From NCBI RefSeq assembly GCF_011745145.1, contig NZ_CP050191.1, positions 4,295,327 through 4,359,326 on the forward strand: DNA of 64,000 nucleotides, in the 5' to 3' direction. The stretch's first letter is position 1, and each line of letters starts with the position of its first letter. Below the pieces are notes generated by a model that was not told the DNA's origin, did no database searches, and saw only the letters and a program-made list of their open reading frames with translations. Both the position numbers and the translations under genes were made by a program. This document shows, piece by piece, positions 26,578 to 36,098 of the stretch. Origin of the DNA: Mycobacterium sp. DL440 (GTDB lineage Bacteria; Actinomycetota; Actinomycetes; Mycobacteriales; Mycobacteriaceae).

Positions 26578-27871
26578 CCGAGCATTCGAGGATGGTCGCC
26601 CATGGACTCGTATCGGCGACCGCTTTGGCGTGACGAAGAAGCCTCGTGGGCTCGTTGTCTCCAGGAGCGACGCCGTGTCCTTCTTTCCGATGGAGGCAAT
26701 ACCCCAAGGTGGCACCTACGAGCCCGCCTCCGCTGTGACGAAGACCCCGGGCGAGATCACCAGCGGCACCTACTTCGAGCGCGGTGACGTGTTGGTCGCC
26801 AAGATCACACCCTCGTTCGAGAATGGGAAGCAGGCACTCGTTCGCTCGTTGACGCAGGCTTTCGGCTACGCGACCACGGAGGTAATACCTCTGCATGCGC
26901 TGACTGCGGATTCCGACCCTCGCCTGCTGTTTTTCTACCTCCTTCATCCCGACGTACGTCACCACGTCGCGGAGCGAATGGAGGGTTCAACCGGTCGCCA
27001 ACGAGTTCCAGAACGACTACTGCTCGACCTCCCCATGCCTGACTTCGACCCGAAAACACAAGCGCGCCTAGCGGATGCGCTGGAACTCGTCCAGTTCACG
27101 GCCATGGTCGAGGAGCAAGCCATGGCGGTGGCAATAGAGATGAAGTCAGCGACAATGCGCCAATTGTTCACGCGAGGGCTTCGGCAGGAAGCTCAGAAGG
27201 AGACCGAGATCGGTCCGATCCCTCAGAGTTGGGAACTCCTCCCATTGGGTGACCTCGGTCGAATCGGGAATGGTTCGACCCCGAAAAGAGCGACTGACGC
27301 TTACTGGGACGGTGGAACTTTCCCCTGGCTCAACAGCGCGAAGGTCTACGACGGTGACATTCGGAACGCAGAGCAATTCGTCACCGACGTTGCGTTGAAG
27401 GAGTGCCATCTGCCCGTACTTGAGCCGGGAGCAGTGCTGGTGGCTATCACTGGGCAAGGCAAGACCCTTGGCAATGCAGCGGTCCTGAGCATCCGCGCAA
27501 CAATCAACCAACACCTCGCCTACCTTCAGACGGATCTTCAGAAGGCTGAACCAAAGTTCATCCGCGCATACCTTGAGACTCAGTACGACCACCTACGTGC
27601 GGTCGCTTCCGGCGGAGGTAGTACGAAGGGTGCGCTGACGTGCGGCTTTCTCCGGAGAATGATGGTGCCGCAGCCGCCTACTATTAGCGAGCAACAGGAG
27701 ATCGTCGAGGTGCTGGATGCCCTCGACCGCAAGATCGACTTGCACACCCGTAAGCGTCGGGTACTCGACCAGCTCTTCAAGTCGTTGCTACACAAGCTGA
27801 TGACCGGCGAGATTTCGGTGGACGACCTCGACCTAAGTGCTCTGCCGTCAATCGATGGGAGTGCAGCGTGA
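26564..27871 (+). CDS. hsdS: Type I R-M specificity subunit HsdS
   Basis: 435 residues. Two target-recognition domains (about residues 1-165 and 210-375) are each followed by a conserved helix: [20 protein letters not shown], and [20 protein letters not shown]. The second TRD begins [20 protein letters not shown], a standard HsdS entry. The end [14 protein letters not shown] is typical. It overlaps hsdM by 14 bp and hsdR by 4 bp, so all are coupled. The recognition sequence cannot be read from the protein. Confidence 0.9.
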
Positions 27872-30813
27872 GCCAGATCAAGATCTCTGAGGCCAAGTCT
27901 GTGCAGTTCCCGATGGTGAAGCACGCCTCAGGCGTCGGCTGGGAGCAACTCGCGCCGGAGGAAGCCGACGGCAGGCGTCGTGGTCGGGCGAACATGCTGT
28001 TCCCCGAGGTGCTGGAGAACAAACTCCGGCAGTTCAACCCGTGGCTCACCGAGGATCAGGCCCGCGCGATCATCGAGAGCATTGAAGCGCTGCCCGCCAC
28101 GATCGAGGGCAACCGAGAGGTGCTGCGTTGGCTCCGAGGCGAACGTCAGTGGCACGACGATAACGAACAGCGCCAACGCCCGGTCCAGGTTGTCGATTTC
28201 GATCTACCCCACGAGAACGCGCTGCACGTCACGTGGGAGTGGAAGGTCGAGCCGCCGGCGCGGACAAAGGGGAACCGCGCGGACGTCATGTTCGTCGTCA
28301 ACGGCATCCCCGTCACCATCGTCGAGCACAAGAACCCGAAGGACCGCGACGCTCTGACCAAAGCGGTGACCCAGCTCCGGCGTTACGAGGTGGAGACGCC
28401 AGAGCTCTTGGCTCAGGCCCAGCTCCACAACGAGACCCACCTGATCGACTACTGGTATGGCGTGACATGGAACATCAACCGCCGCATGCTCTTTAGGTGG
28501 AAGCACACGAGCGACGAATCCTACCGCGATGCCGTGCAGGCGTTCTTCGAGCCGCGTGACTTCCTGCGCACTTTGCGCGAGTGGGTGCTCTTCTACGTCG
28601 AAGATGGCGAGACTAAGAAGTCTGTCCTCCGCGAGCACCAGCGCGGCGCAGTCGATGCGGTGGTCGAACGGTGCGCCGACCCAGCAAAGAACCGGGGGCT
28701 GATCTGGCACACGCAAGGCTCCGGTAAGACTTTCACCCTGTTGACGGCTGCGCAGCTGATCCTCAGCCAGAAGGACCGCTTCAAGAATGCAACGGTCATC
28801 CTCGTTGTTGACCGCACCGAGCTTGAGGGACAACTCAAGGAGTGGGTCGACAGGTTGCTCGGCGAGATGCAGGCCAATGACATCCCGGTTCGGCGTGCCA
28901 ACAGCAGGGGCGACCTTCAGGACATCTTCGATTCCGATTTCCGTGGGCTGGTCGTGTCAATGATCCACAAGTTCGAGGCGATCCGGAAGGACAGCTCGAA
29001 TCGGGACAACGTCTTCGTCTTCATCGACGAGGCACACCGTTCAGTTGCCGCCGACCTGGGCTCGTACCTCATGGCGGCGGTACCGAACTCGACGATCATC
29101 GGCTTCACGGGCACGCCGGTCGGAGGGACGCAAGGTGGCGGCTCAGGTTCGTTCCAGATCTTCGGATCACAGGACGAAAAGGGCTATCTACACAAGTATT
29201 CGATCATCGAGTCGATCGACGACGAGACCACTCTGCCGATCAAATACATGCTGGCACCGTCGTCGATGTCCATGGCACCAGAGGACTTGGACGACCAGTT
29301 TTACGCCCTGGCGTCCGATGAGGCTGTCACCGACATCGATGAACTCAACAAGGTACTGCAGCGAGCAGTCGGACTGCGTACCTTCCTGGGCTCTGATAGC
29401 CGCGTGAAGCAGGTGGCTGAGTTCGTCGCGAACCACTTCGAGGAGAACGTAAATCCGCTGGGGTACAAGGCGTTTCTGGTCGCGGTCGACCGGGAGACGT
29501 GCGCGAAGTACAAGCGCGCGCTCGATGAGTTGCTGCCGTCCGATTGGTCCGAGGTGGTGTACAGCAAGAATGCGAGCGATGTCGTCGACCGTCCCGACGT
29601 ACATCATCTCCAGCTTTCCGATGACCGCGAGAAAGAGGTGCGGCGGCAGTTCAAGAAGGCCGATCAGCGGCCCAAGATCCTAATCGTCACCGACAAGTTG
29701 CTGACCGGCTACGACGCGCCGATTTTGTACGCTTTGTACCTCGACAAGCCGATGCGTGATCACGTCCTCCTCCAGGCGCTCGCGCGCGTGAACCGACCGT
29801 ATGTTGACGGCGATGGTGTGCAGAAGAAGGTCGGTCTCGTCGTCGACTTCGTTGGCATCCTGAAGGAGCTTCATAAGGCACTGCGGTTCGATTCCGCCGA
29901 CGTCGAAGGGGCACTCGAAGACCTCGATGTTTTGATGGCGGACCTGTTGGTAAAGATCGACGCCGCTTCCACCGAGTACCTGCAGGTCACGGGTAGCAAA
30001 GATGCTGACCAGCAGTTGGAGGGCATCGTCTACGGCAAGTTCATTTCGGAGGATGAGCGTAAGAAGTTCTTCGACGACTACCGCGACATCGAGTCGTTGT
30101 GGGAGATCCTCTCGCCATCAGCAGAGTTGCGCGATCACATCACGACATACAAGCGCCTATCTGTTCTTTACGCGGCCGTGCGAAACGCCTACTCGGAGGC
30201 AACCACCTTCACCGCCGATCTGGAGCACAAGACGAAGCGCCTGATCGAGGAAACCGCAACTCAGGAAGGCCTAGGTCGGTTCACTAAGGTTGCCACGTTC
30301 GATGTCCCAACATTGGAGGCACTGGGTAGGGACAACGGACCGCCCGAGGAGAAGGTCTACAACCTGCTGCGCGGCTTACGCAAGGAGATGGAAGATAATC
30401 CGGTCGCCGCGGTGGCGCTGCAGAGCATCAGGGAGAAGGCCGACCGCGTCATTGAGAATCTCGAACAGCGCAAGATCAACGGTCTGGCCGCGCTCGATGA
30501 GCTCAAGGCCATCGCAGAGGAGAAGGACCGCCTGCGTGAGTTTGCCAAAGCGAGCGGGCTGTCGGATCGCGCCTTCGGCATTTACTCGGCTTTGAGTACC
30601 GAGCGTTCCTTGAGTGAGCTGAAGGTCGACATCCAGTGGGTCGCGGTGAACATCGATGTGGCGGTGGATCAGTTCCCCCACTGGCGCCAGAATCCCGATG
30701 AGCGGCGCCGCCTACGCAGTGGGCTCTACAAACCGCTGCTGGATAGCCACGTCCCTGCCAAGTCCTGCGGCGAGATCATCGACAATGTCATGAACGTGCT
30801 GGAGAAGGTCTGA
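27868..30813 (+). CDS. hsdR: Type I restriction endonuclease subunit HsdR
   Basis: 981 residues from GTG 27868, full length for this family. The nuclease motif is D139-x13-E153-x-K155 (VTIVEHKNP). The translocase has Walker A in [12 protein letters not shown] (from T282) and D387-E-A-H; later helicase motifs include [10 protein letters not shown] and [15 protein letters not shown]. It forms the restriction complex with HsdM and HsdS, cutting unmodified DNA far from the site. No frameshift or missing motif is visible, so the system looks active. Confidence 0.93.
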   Translation: MSQIKISEAKSVQFPMVKHASGVGWEQLAPEEADGRRRGRANMLFPEVLENKLRQFNPWLTEDQARAIIESIEALPATIEGNREVLRWLRGERQWHDDNEQRQRPVQVVDFDLPHENALHVTWEWKVEPPARTKGNRADVMFVVNGIPVTIVEHKNPKDRDALTKAVTQLRRYEVETPELLAQAQLHNETHLIDYWYGVTWNINRRMLFRWKHTSDESYRDAVQAFFEPRDFLRTLREWVLFYVEDGETKKSVLREHQRGAVDAVVERCADPAKNRGLIWHTQGSGKTFTLLTAAQLILSQKDRFKNATVILVVDRTELEGQLKEWVDRLLGEMQANDIPVRRANSRGDLQDIFDSDFRGLVVSMIHKFEAIRKDSSNRDNVFVFIDEAHRSVAADLGSYLMAAVPNSTIIGFTGTPVGGTQGGGSGSFQIFGSQDEKGYLHKYSIIESIDDETTLPIKYMLAPSSMSMAPEDLDDQFYALASDEAVTDIDELNKVLQRAVGLRTFLGSDSRVKQVAEFVANHFEENVNPLGYKAFLVAVDRETCAKYKRALDELLPSDWSEVVYSKNASDVVDRPDVHHLQLSDDREKEVRRQFKKADQRPKILIVTDKLLTGYDAPILYALYLDKPMRDHVLLQALARVNRPYVDGDGVQKKVGLVVDFVGILKELHKALRFDSADVEGALEDLDVLMADLLVKIDAASTEYLQVTGSKDADQQLEGIVYGKFISEDERKKFFDDYRDIESLWEILSPSAELRDHITTYKRLSVLYAAVRNAYSEATTFTADLEHKTKRLIEETATQEGLGRFTKVATFDVPTLEALGRDNGPPEEKVYNLLRGLRKEMEDNPVAAVALQSIREKADRVIENLEQRKINGLAALDELKAIAEEKDRLREFAKASGLSDRAFGIYSALSTERSLSELKVDIQWVAVNIDVAVDQFPHWRQNPDERRRLRSGLYKPLLDSHVPAKSCGEIIDNVMNVLEKV

Positions 30814-31142
30814 TGGCGAAGCCAAAGATGCCACTCACCGCCGACCAATTGCTCACCCGCAAGGCGATGACATGGGCAACCAAGGTTCGAGTGAATCCCT
30901 CGCGCATCGTGATCGCCGAGCTAACGACGAAGTGGGGCTCATGTGCGCCAGACGGCACGATCACGTTGGCGGAAGACCTCGTTGACACGCCAGCTGCTTT
31001 CCAGGACTACGTCGTCGTCCATGAACTGCTCCACTTGCGCTACCGCTCCCACGGAAAAGCCTTCACCGCGATGATGACTGCGCTCGTCCCCGGCTGGCGC
31101 GAGCTGGAAGCATCAAGCCCAACCAGGGAGGTACGCGGATGA
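30813..31142 (+). CDS. YgjP/DUF45-like M48-type metallopeptidase
   Basis: 109 residues; ATG 30813 overlaps the hsdR stop (TGATG). The zinc-peptidase motif is HELLHLRYRSHGKAF (HExxH plus the downstream His), and TKWGSCAPDGTITLAEDL is the second conserved block of YgjP-like proteins. YgjP genes often accompany type I R-M loci, but their job there is unclear, perhaps controlling the restriction subunit by proteolysis (inference). Compared with E. coli YgjP (about 167 residues) it is short, keeping mainly the catalytic core. Confidence 0.82.
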   Translation: MAKPKMPLTADQLLTRKAMTWATKVRVNPSRIVIAELTTKWGSCAPDGTITLAEDLVDTPAAFQDYVVVHELLHLRYRSHGKAFTAMMTALVPGWRELEASSPTREVRG

Positions 31143-31207
31143 TTTCCGCGGAGTTGTTGGAGCTCCCCGCTAACGCCTGGTTGGAGATTCGGGAAAGGGC
31201 AGGGTAG
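31139..31207 (+). CDS. 22-codon coupling ORF between peptidase and 524-aa gene
   Basis: ATG 31139 overlaps the peptidase stop (ATGA) and its own TAG overlaps the GTG of the next gene (TAGTG). The peptide is MISAELLELPANAWLEIRER plus AG. This perfect chain is unlikely by chance and either encodes a microprotein or transmits translation between genes. No homologue is known to me. Confidence 0.5.
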   Translation: MISAELLELPANAWLEIRERAG

Positions 31208-32781
31208 TGGAACTCCTGTACGTCGTTGAGGTCGATATACGTCCCAGCGAAGGTTCCGACCTGACGCCGACGGATGTTCGTAACCGCGTTAAGCGCCACC
31301 TCGCGGAGTGGCTGAGTTTCGAGCACACTCCGACGCTGGATGCCGAGGCTCTCCAAACCGACGGAACGATCACTCTCGTCAGCGACCACAAGGACCGGAA
31401 CGACAGCCGCGTCTCCTGGTCCACCGAAGGCACTCCTGACGTAACAGCGTTAGTCGTCGCGGTGAGAACCGAGATCAGTCGTAGTGGCCGAGCGGACTTC
31501 ATTTGTGTGGTTACGGTTTTCACGGAAGGCGACGGGACTGCCGTGAGGATTGAGTTGGGGCGCGAGTCGCTGGACGGCGTCCTTGCGCCGACAGGCATCG
31601 ACTTTTTTCGCCGGCCGTATCTCCTTGTCTTGCTTCTTCGAGACCGCGACCTGCAGTACTGGTCCGGACCCAGTCGGGTTGACGGGCGGTTCAACTGGGT
31701 GAACCCGCAACACGCGGACTTTGTGTGGGAGGCGCTGTCCGCAGAGGGACGCCTCCTGCCGATCCTGCTCGTCGACGGGAGCGAGGACGTTGGCGCGCAA
31801 CTGGCGCGCAAGGCCGCCGGCGAACTGATCGGGCTCGCACCCGTCCTCGCGGTCGATGCACGGTCACAACGACTGCTCGCCGACAGGTTGGACCAGATTG
31901 ACGCATCTATTCCCCGGGGCGGTGCGCGTCTCGTCTGGCCCGAACTGTCGCTGAGGCACCCGGCATTCGCGGCGGATCAGGTGGCGTTCGCGCCGGGCCG
32001 TCTCTTGCGGATGTTGAGTTCCGTCTCTGTAACGGTTCGCGGTGTGAATCAGTTGCTTCGCAGGGCTGAGGGGGCTCGAAGGACCGCGCGCAACGCACAG
32101 ATCGCAGCCGATCTCGCCGCCGCAAAATCCCAAGGCGACAATTCCAAAGAACTTGAGGCACAGGCTATAGCCATCGGAGAGTTGCAGGACGAGATCAGCC
32201 AATACGACTCGTGGTTTAAGCAAGTCGAGGAAGAACGGGACCGATACAAGGCGCAAGCGGTACAAGCCGCGTATTGGAAACAAGAAGCCGAACGCGCCCG
32301 CCAGTCGAGCGGGGTGCGCGTGGCTGACTGGGCGGAGGCACCAGAGCTCGACCCGACCGACCTTGCCGATCTGGCCTCATACCTCGAGAAGCAGGGGCAC
32401 GGCGCCATAGTTTTCACTCGGAACGCGCACCAGTCATGGAAGCGTGACGCTTATCCACATGTCGACCTCATGCGTGAGGCCCTCATCGCACTCACCAAGG
32501 CAGCCACCGAGTATCGGCGTCTCGGATGCCAGCTCGGTATGGCTCCGGACGACTGGTTCAAGCATGAGTGGGAACTCAATCTCGCCTCGACGGACCAGTA
32601 CATGAGCAAGCATCGGCTCGATTCGTTCGAATTCGACGGCAAATCGCACAGTCGACTCCCGCACCTTAAGTTGGGTGACAACACATCACCGAACGAGGTC
32701 GGTCGCGTCTACTTTGCAATGGATTCCGAAGGTGAGCGCTTCATCGTCGATCATGTCGGGCTGAAGCTCTACGGGCTCTGA
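31207..32781 (+). CDS. Unknown coiled-coil protein coupled to type I R-M operon
   Basis: 524 residues from GTG 31207. Three parts are visible: an N-terminal domain (about 1-130, with ELLYVVEVDIRPSEGSDLTP), a middle region (160-280), and a coiled coil at about 280-365 (AEGARRTARNAQIAADLAAA, then EEERDRYKAQAVQAAYWKQE). The C-terminal domain ends in NEVGRVYFAMDSEGERFIVD, HVGLKLYGL, a pattern I associate with proteins beside type I R-M loci. It is translationally coupled to the operon, so it is probably a defence accessory. No catalytic motif is recognised. Confidence 0.65.
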   Translation: MELLYVVEVDIRPSEGSDLTPTDVRNRVKRHLAEWLSFEHTPTLDAEALQTDGTITLVSDHKDRNDSRVSWSTEGTPDVTALVVAVRTEISRSGRADFICVVTVFTEGDGTAVRIELGRESLDGVLAPTGIDFFRRPYLLVLLLRDRDLQYWSGPSRVDGRFNWVNPQHADFVWEALSAEGRLLPILLVDGSEDVGAQLARKAAGELIGLAPVLAVDARSQRLLADRLDQIDASIPRGGARLVWPELSLRHPAFAADQVAFAPGRLLRMLSSVSVTVRGVNQLLRRAEGARRTARNAQIAADLAAAKSQGDNSKELEAQAIAIGELQDEISQYDSWFKQVEEERDRYKAQAVQAAYWKQEAERARQSSGVRVADWAEAPELDPTDLADLASYLEKQGHGAIVFTRNAHQSWKRDAYPHVDLMREALIALTKAATEYRRLGCQLGMAPDDWFKHEWELNLASTDQYMSKHRLDSFEFDGKSHSRLPHLKLGDNTSPNEVGRVYFAMDSEGERFIVDHVGLKLYGL

Positions 32782-32841
32782 AATTCAGAGAATGACGGCC
32801 CGTCACCTTCACAACAGAGGCGACCACTTCCACGCGTCACA

Positions 32842-33537
32842 CTAGTCCTCAACACCACTGGATTGCGGCTCCGCCGCCACGGTCGACGGGGAACTGGGAT
32901 TAGCTAATGTGTTGTCCTGCAACGTTTTTGCAGCAAACTGCACCGCACCGCAGGCGTCGGCGAACGCCCGTTGAGCTACCTTCATCGCGTTGAAGATCTC
33001 GTTTGCATGCTCGTAGTCAGCAGCGTAGATATTGAGACGAATGGCCAATGCTCCGAGCACGTCAGCCTCGGCCATTCCTATGCCAGCAAGCGTTCCAAGG
33101 AGCTTGTTGACCACTGCCGGATCGCCCGCAGACAGTCCAATTTCCCGCAGATCCCCATCCAAGACGTACATTCGCGTCCGTATGTTCTCCGCCTGGGCGA
33201 TCAACGGTGCTGCATCCCCCCAGGTGATGAAGTCAGGAATGACCGCCTCGGTTGGGTAGCCAGGTTCCTGAGGCCACAGTTCCCTGATCGACGCTGCTGA
33301 CCTAACCGCCAATCCGCGGCCAGAGGCCGGCACAAGAAGACCTTGACCGCGGAGTTCTTGCACAGCCCGCCTGACGGTCATCCTCGCGACGCCAAAATGT
33401 TTGGCAAGCTTTGTTTCCGCCGGTAGCCGCTCGCCAGGAGCTAACTGACGGGACGTGATAGCCACCCGAAGGAACTGCGCGATCTGTTCATAAGGAGGCA
33501 CACCATTGTCCCGGTCGATCTGACCAAGATTTAACAC
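32842..33537 (-). CDS. GntR-family regulator, KorSA-like
   Basis: 231 residues. The N-terminal winged HTH (PYEQIAQFLRVAITSRQLAP, then GVARMTVRRAVQELRGQGLL) is followed by a helical C-terminal part with no UTRA or FCD signature. It is divergent from pra and separated by 264 bp containing clustered TGTCTA/TAGACA half-sites. In pSAM2 the GntR protein KorSA represses pra and so keeps the element integrated; the same role is the simplest reading here. Confidence 0.85.
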   Translation of the reverse strand: MLNLGQIDRDNGVPPYEQIAQFLRVAITSRQLAPGERLPAETKLAKHFGVARMTVRRAVQELRGQGLLVPASGRGLAVRSAASIRELWPQEPGYPTEAVIPDFITWGDAAPLIAQAENIRTRMYVLDGDLREIGLSAGDPAVVNKLLGTLAGIGMAEADVLGALAIRLNIYAADYEHANEIFNAMKVAQRAFADACGAVQFAAKTLQDNTLANPSSPSTVAAEPQSSGVED

Positions 33538-33727
33538 AGACCACCTGCCACTCGATCGATACGTCTAGCCAATAGCTAGCCAGAGTACTCGCCTGGCGAT
33601 CGCAAAAGCTCAGACCCAAACTGAGCGCGCCGATTGGGTTGTGACCAGCAGAAACCTCTACCCCTAGATGTCACACCGGCGTCATCACCTTCATCGGAGT
33701 GCCAACTACATAGATCGATGATTGCTT

Positions 33728-33766
33728 TTGTCTAGTTTTTGTCTATACAGTGAGTAGACATAGACA
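33728..33766. promoter_or_regulatory. KorSA-type operator cluster before pra
   Basis: Two TTGTCTA copies (33728-33734 and 33739-33745) are mirrored by two adjacent TAGACA copies (33755-33766), giving an inverted array. It lies 36-74 bp upstream of pra ATG 33802 in the divergent promoter with the GntR gene. KorSA of pSAM2 is known to bind the pra promoter. Confidence 0.68.
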
Positions 33767-33801
33767 GGCCCATGGCAGCCAGACGATCGAAAGGTTCAGC
33801 A

Positions 33802-34224
33802 ATGTCCATCCCCAAATGGCTCCAGATAGGGCACGACCAGGTGTTTTCGTGCGGCGCGTTCATCGTTTCGGAGGTGACGCCGATGATCGACTTCGACAAG
33901 TCCTCGGGCGAGAACCGCGTCCAGGCGAGGGACCGCGATACGGGTGTACCGATGTGGCAGGTCGAAGTACTCGACGGAGATCCGACAGCACCGAAGCGCA
34001 GCCGCACGGTGACGGTGAAGTTCGCCGCACCGATGCAACCCATTGCGCCCACCAATTCCAGCGGAACACCCTTCACCCCTGTAGTTTTCGAAGGCCTGAC
34101 AGCGCTGCCGTACATCGAGCGGACGGGCGATTTCTCACGGATCGCGTGGTCGTTCCGCGCCTCGGGCATGACAGCAGCGGGCAAGCCGTCCGCAGCATCG
34201 AACACGGGTCGGGCGTCGGAATGA
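33802..34224 (+). CDS. pra: Pra, activator of replication/integration/excision
   Basis: 140 residues from ATG 33802, preceded by AAAGG; a longer reading from 33772 is possible. The sequence begins SIPKWLQIGHDQVFSCGAFI and contains FVEV-type VPMWQVEVLDGDP, FTPVVFEGLTALPYIE and IAWSFRASGM, matching the Pra family of pSAM2-like elements. Pra switches on excision and replication when derepressed. Its stop overlaps the FtsK-like gene start (ATGA). Confidence 0.85.
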   Translation: MSIPKWLQIGHDQVFSCGAFIVSEVTPMIDFDKSSGENRVQARDRDTGVPMWQVEVLDGDPTAPKRSRTVTVKFAAPMQPIAPTNSSGTPFTPVVFEGLTALPYIERTGDFSRIAWSFRASGMTAAGKPSAASNTGRASE

Positions 34225-35544
34225 ACCCTGACCCGTTCGCGCCGGTCGGTCCCGGTACCCCATTGCGGTTCGACCACCTGGTGCACCTGCTGACCAGTAT
34301 TGCCCTGTGCCTGGCGGCCGTCATGGTCGTCATCGGCGCTGCGCTCATCTATTGGCGACTGCGCTCACCGCAAACCTACGAGGAACGGTTTGCAGCACCT
34401 GCCCGGCTCGTGCGCTGGCGGCTCTGGGCACACGTCTCATGGCAACGGCTATGCAAGCGCTGCGGCCTATCGGCCTCCGAACGGGTGACGCGCCGCGACA
34501 ACGAAGGACGACAAGTCACGTCGACGCGTTGGTTTCATCCAAAGCTCTTGGGAACGGCCGTCTCCCACTCCTGCCTGCATCTGACAGTGCGAGCAAGGAT
34601 GGGACAGACCGTCGAGGACCTGGAGCGGGCTGTTCCAGCGATCCGGGACGCTGCGGGCGCACACTCAGCGCGGTCGGTCGTGGTCTCTCCTGGCACGGTT
34701 TGGATCGAACTGGTCATGCGGGAACGGTTGTCGACGGTAGGCAGCGCCGCGCCGCCGACCGCAGTAGCGACAGCGCGCGTCATGATCGGTCGCTGCGAGA
34801 ACGGCTCGGCGTGGACCATACCCTTGAGCGGCCGACACACCTTGACCGTGGGCTGCTCAGGCGCAGGCAAAGGTTCCGTCTTCTGGGGTATCGCAGGGGG
34901 GGCTCGGCCCCGCTGTTGCCGCCGGTGTGGTTCGCCTGGTGGGAATCGACCTGAAGTACGGCATCGAATTGTCAGTCGGCGCTCCTTTGTTCTCCAAGAT
35001 CGCCACCACAGAGATCGATGCCGTGGAAACCCTTGCCGCGCTGGAAAAGTTGATGAACAAGCGCGGGAATGAGATGGCCGGCCGCACGCGTGAGCACAGT
35101 CCGACCAAAGCATCACCACTCGTGGTGTTGCTGATCGACGAACTGGCCGGAGTCACCGCGTACATGAGCGATCCGGCCCTGCGCAAAGCAGCCGCCGCCT
35201 CGTTGTCGCGGATTCTCACCAAAGGCCGTGCCCTGGGAATCGTCGTGGTGGCGTTCCTGCAAGACCCACGCAAAGAAATCCTACCGATGCGGGGACTGTT
35301 CACCCAGACCATCGCGCTTCGACTGCGTTCCCGCGATGAAGTCGCCATGGTTCTCGGCGACGGAATGGCAGATTCCGCACTCGCACACCGGATCAGCCCA
35401 GACAGACCGGGAACCGGCTACGTCATCGCCGAGGACGGCCAAGCGACCAAGGTGCGATCCGACTTCTGGTCCGATGAACAAATCCGCTCCACTGCAGAGC
35501 AATACGGACGGCCCCGCACTGTCGGAGGACAGCGCAATGAATGA
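34221..35544 (+). pseudogene. TraSA-like FtsK/SpoIIIE DNA translocase, frameshifted
   Basis: The first frame (from ATG 34221) encodes one membrane helix (about residues 22-45) and the Walker A TVGCSGAGKGSV (G211 onward). The second frame resumes at VRLVGIDLKYGIELSVG and carries Walker B VVLLIDELAG and AFLQDPRKEILPMRGLFTQT. The break is a run of seven G at 34896-34902; six would restore the frame. The intact product would be about 440 residues, the usual size for the conjugative septal translocase of AICEs. A programmed shift, decay or a sequencing error are all possible. Confidence 0.85.
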
Positions 35545-35857
35545 CGACTGGTCCATCTTCGAACCACCCGATCAGGATCAGCTGGCGCGGCATGCCGATG
35601 ATCTGATCCTCCGCTCCAACCTCGTCCGCAGAGACGGATGGGATCATTACCTGCGGGTCTGGTCGCGCGGCGAAGTCATCGGCACCGCCCTGGTCCTGGG
35701 TGACAACGCCGAACTCCAGCGCTGCGGTGAGACAACGACCTCCTCGATGGAACGGTGGGCATTCGAACTGTGGGGAATCACCGGCGGTCAGTCCGACGTC
35801 GACCGTGGATTGCAGCGCACGCGTGCCTGGTTCGACTCGATCCGTGCAGCGAGGTGA
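35537..35857 (+). CDS. Hypothetical protein between tra and xis
   Basis: 106 residues; ATG 35537 overlaps the tra stop. It has DDWSIFEPPDQDQLARHADD at the start and ERWAFELWGITGGQSDVDRG later. Similar short acidic proteins follow the FtsK-like gene in actinobacterial integrative elements, role unknown. It is translationally coupled to tra. No DNA-binding or membrane segment is evident. Confidence 0.65.
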   Translation: MNDDWSIFEPPDQDQLARHADDLILRSNLVRRDGWDHYLRVWSRGEVIGTALVLGDNAELQRCGETTTSSMERWAFELWGITGGQSDVDRGLQRTRAWFDSIRAAR

Positions 35858-35861
35858 AGCG

Positions 35862-36098
35862 ATGGTCACTCATGGCCTCAGGGAGGCGCTCGTCGCTGCG
35901 GGCAACTTCCCCGAACTGTTGACCGCAGAGCAGGTCTCAGCGCTGCTCGGTGTCTCGGCCGCGACACTCAACCGCTGGGCCGCGCTCCGCGAAACGACCG
36001 GTGAGCAGATCGGCCCACCGTGCTACACCCTGTCGGAGCGGGTACGCCGTTGGGACTGCGCGGAAGTCCGGTCCTGGCTCAAGCAGGTGCGTCGATAA
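35862..36098 (+). CDS. xis: Excisionase Xis
   Basis: 78 residues from ATG 35862. LLTAEQVSALLGVSAATLNR then WAALRETTGEQIGPPCYTLS forms the MerR-like winged helix of Xis proteins; RRWDCAEVRSWL completes it. The stop overlaps the integrase ATG by one base. It directs the integrase toward excision. Its position just upstream of int is canonical. Confidence 0.9.
   Translation: MVTHGLREALVAAGNFPELLTAEQVSALLGVSAATLNRWAALRETTGEQIGPPCYTLSERVRRWDCAEVRSWLKQVRR

Noticed and set aside
33750..34220. Upstream extension of the FtsK-like frame to 33750
   Set aside because: That frame overlaps pra entirely; the ATGA overlap at 34221 and the membrane helix just after it define the start.
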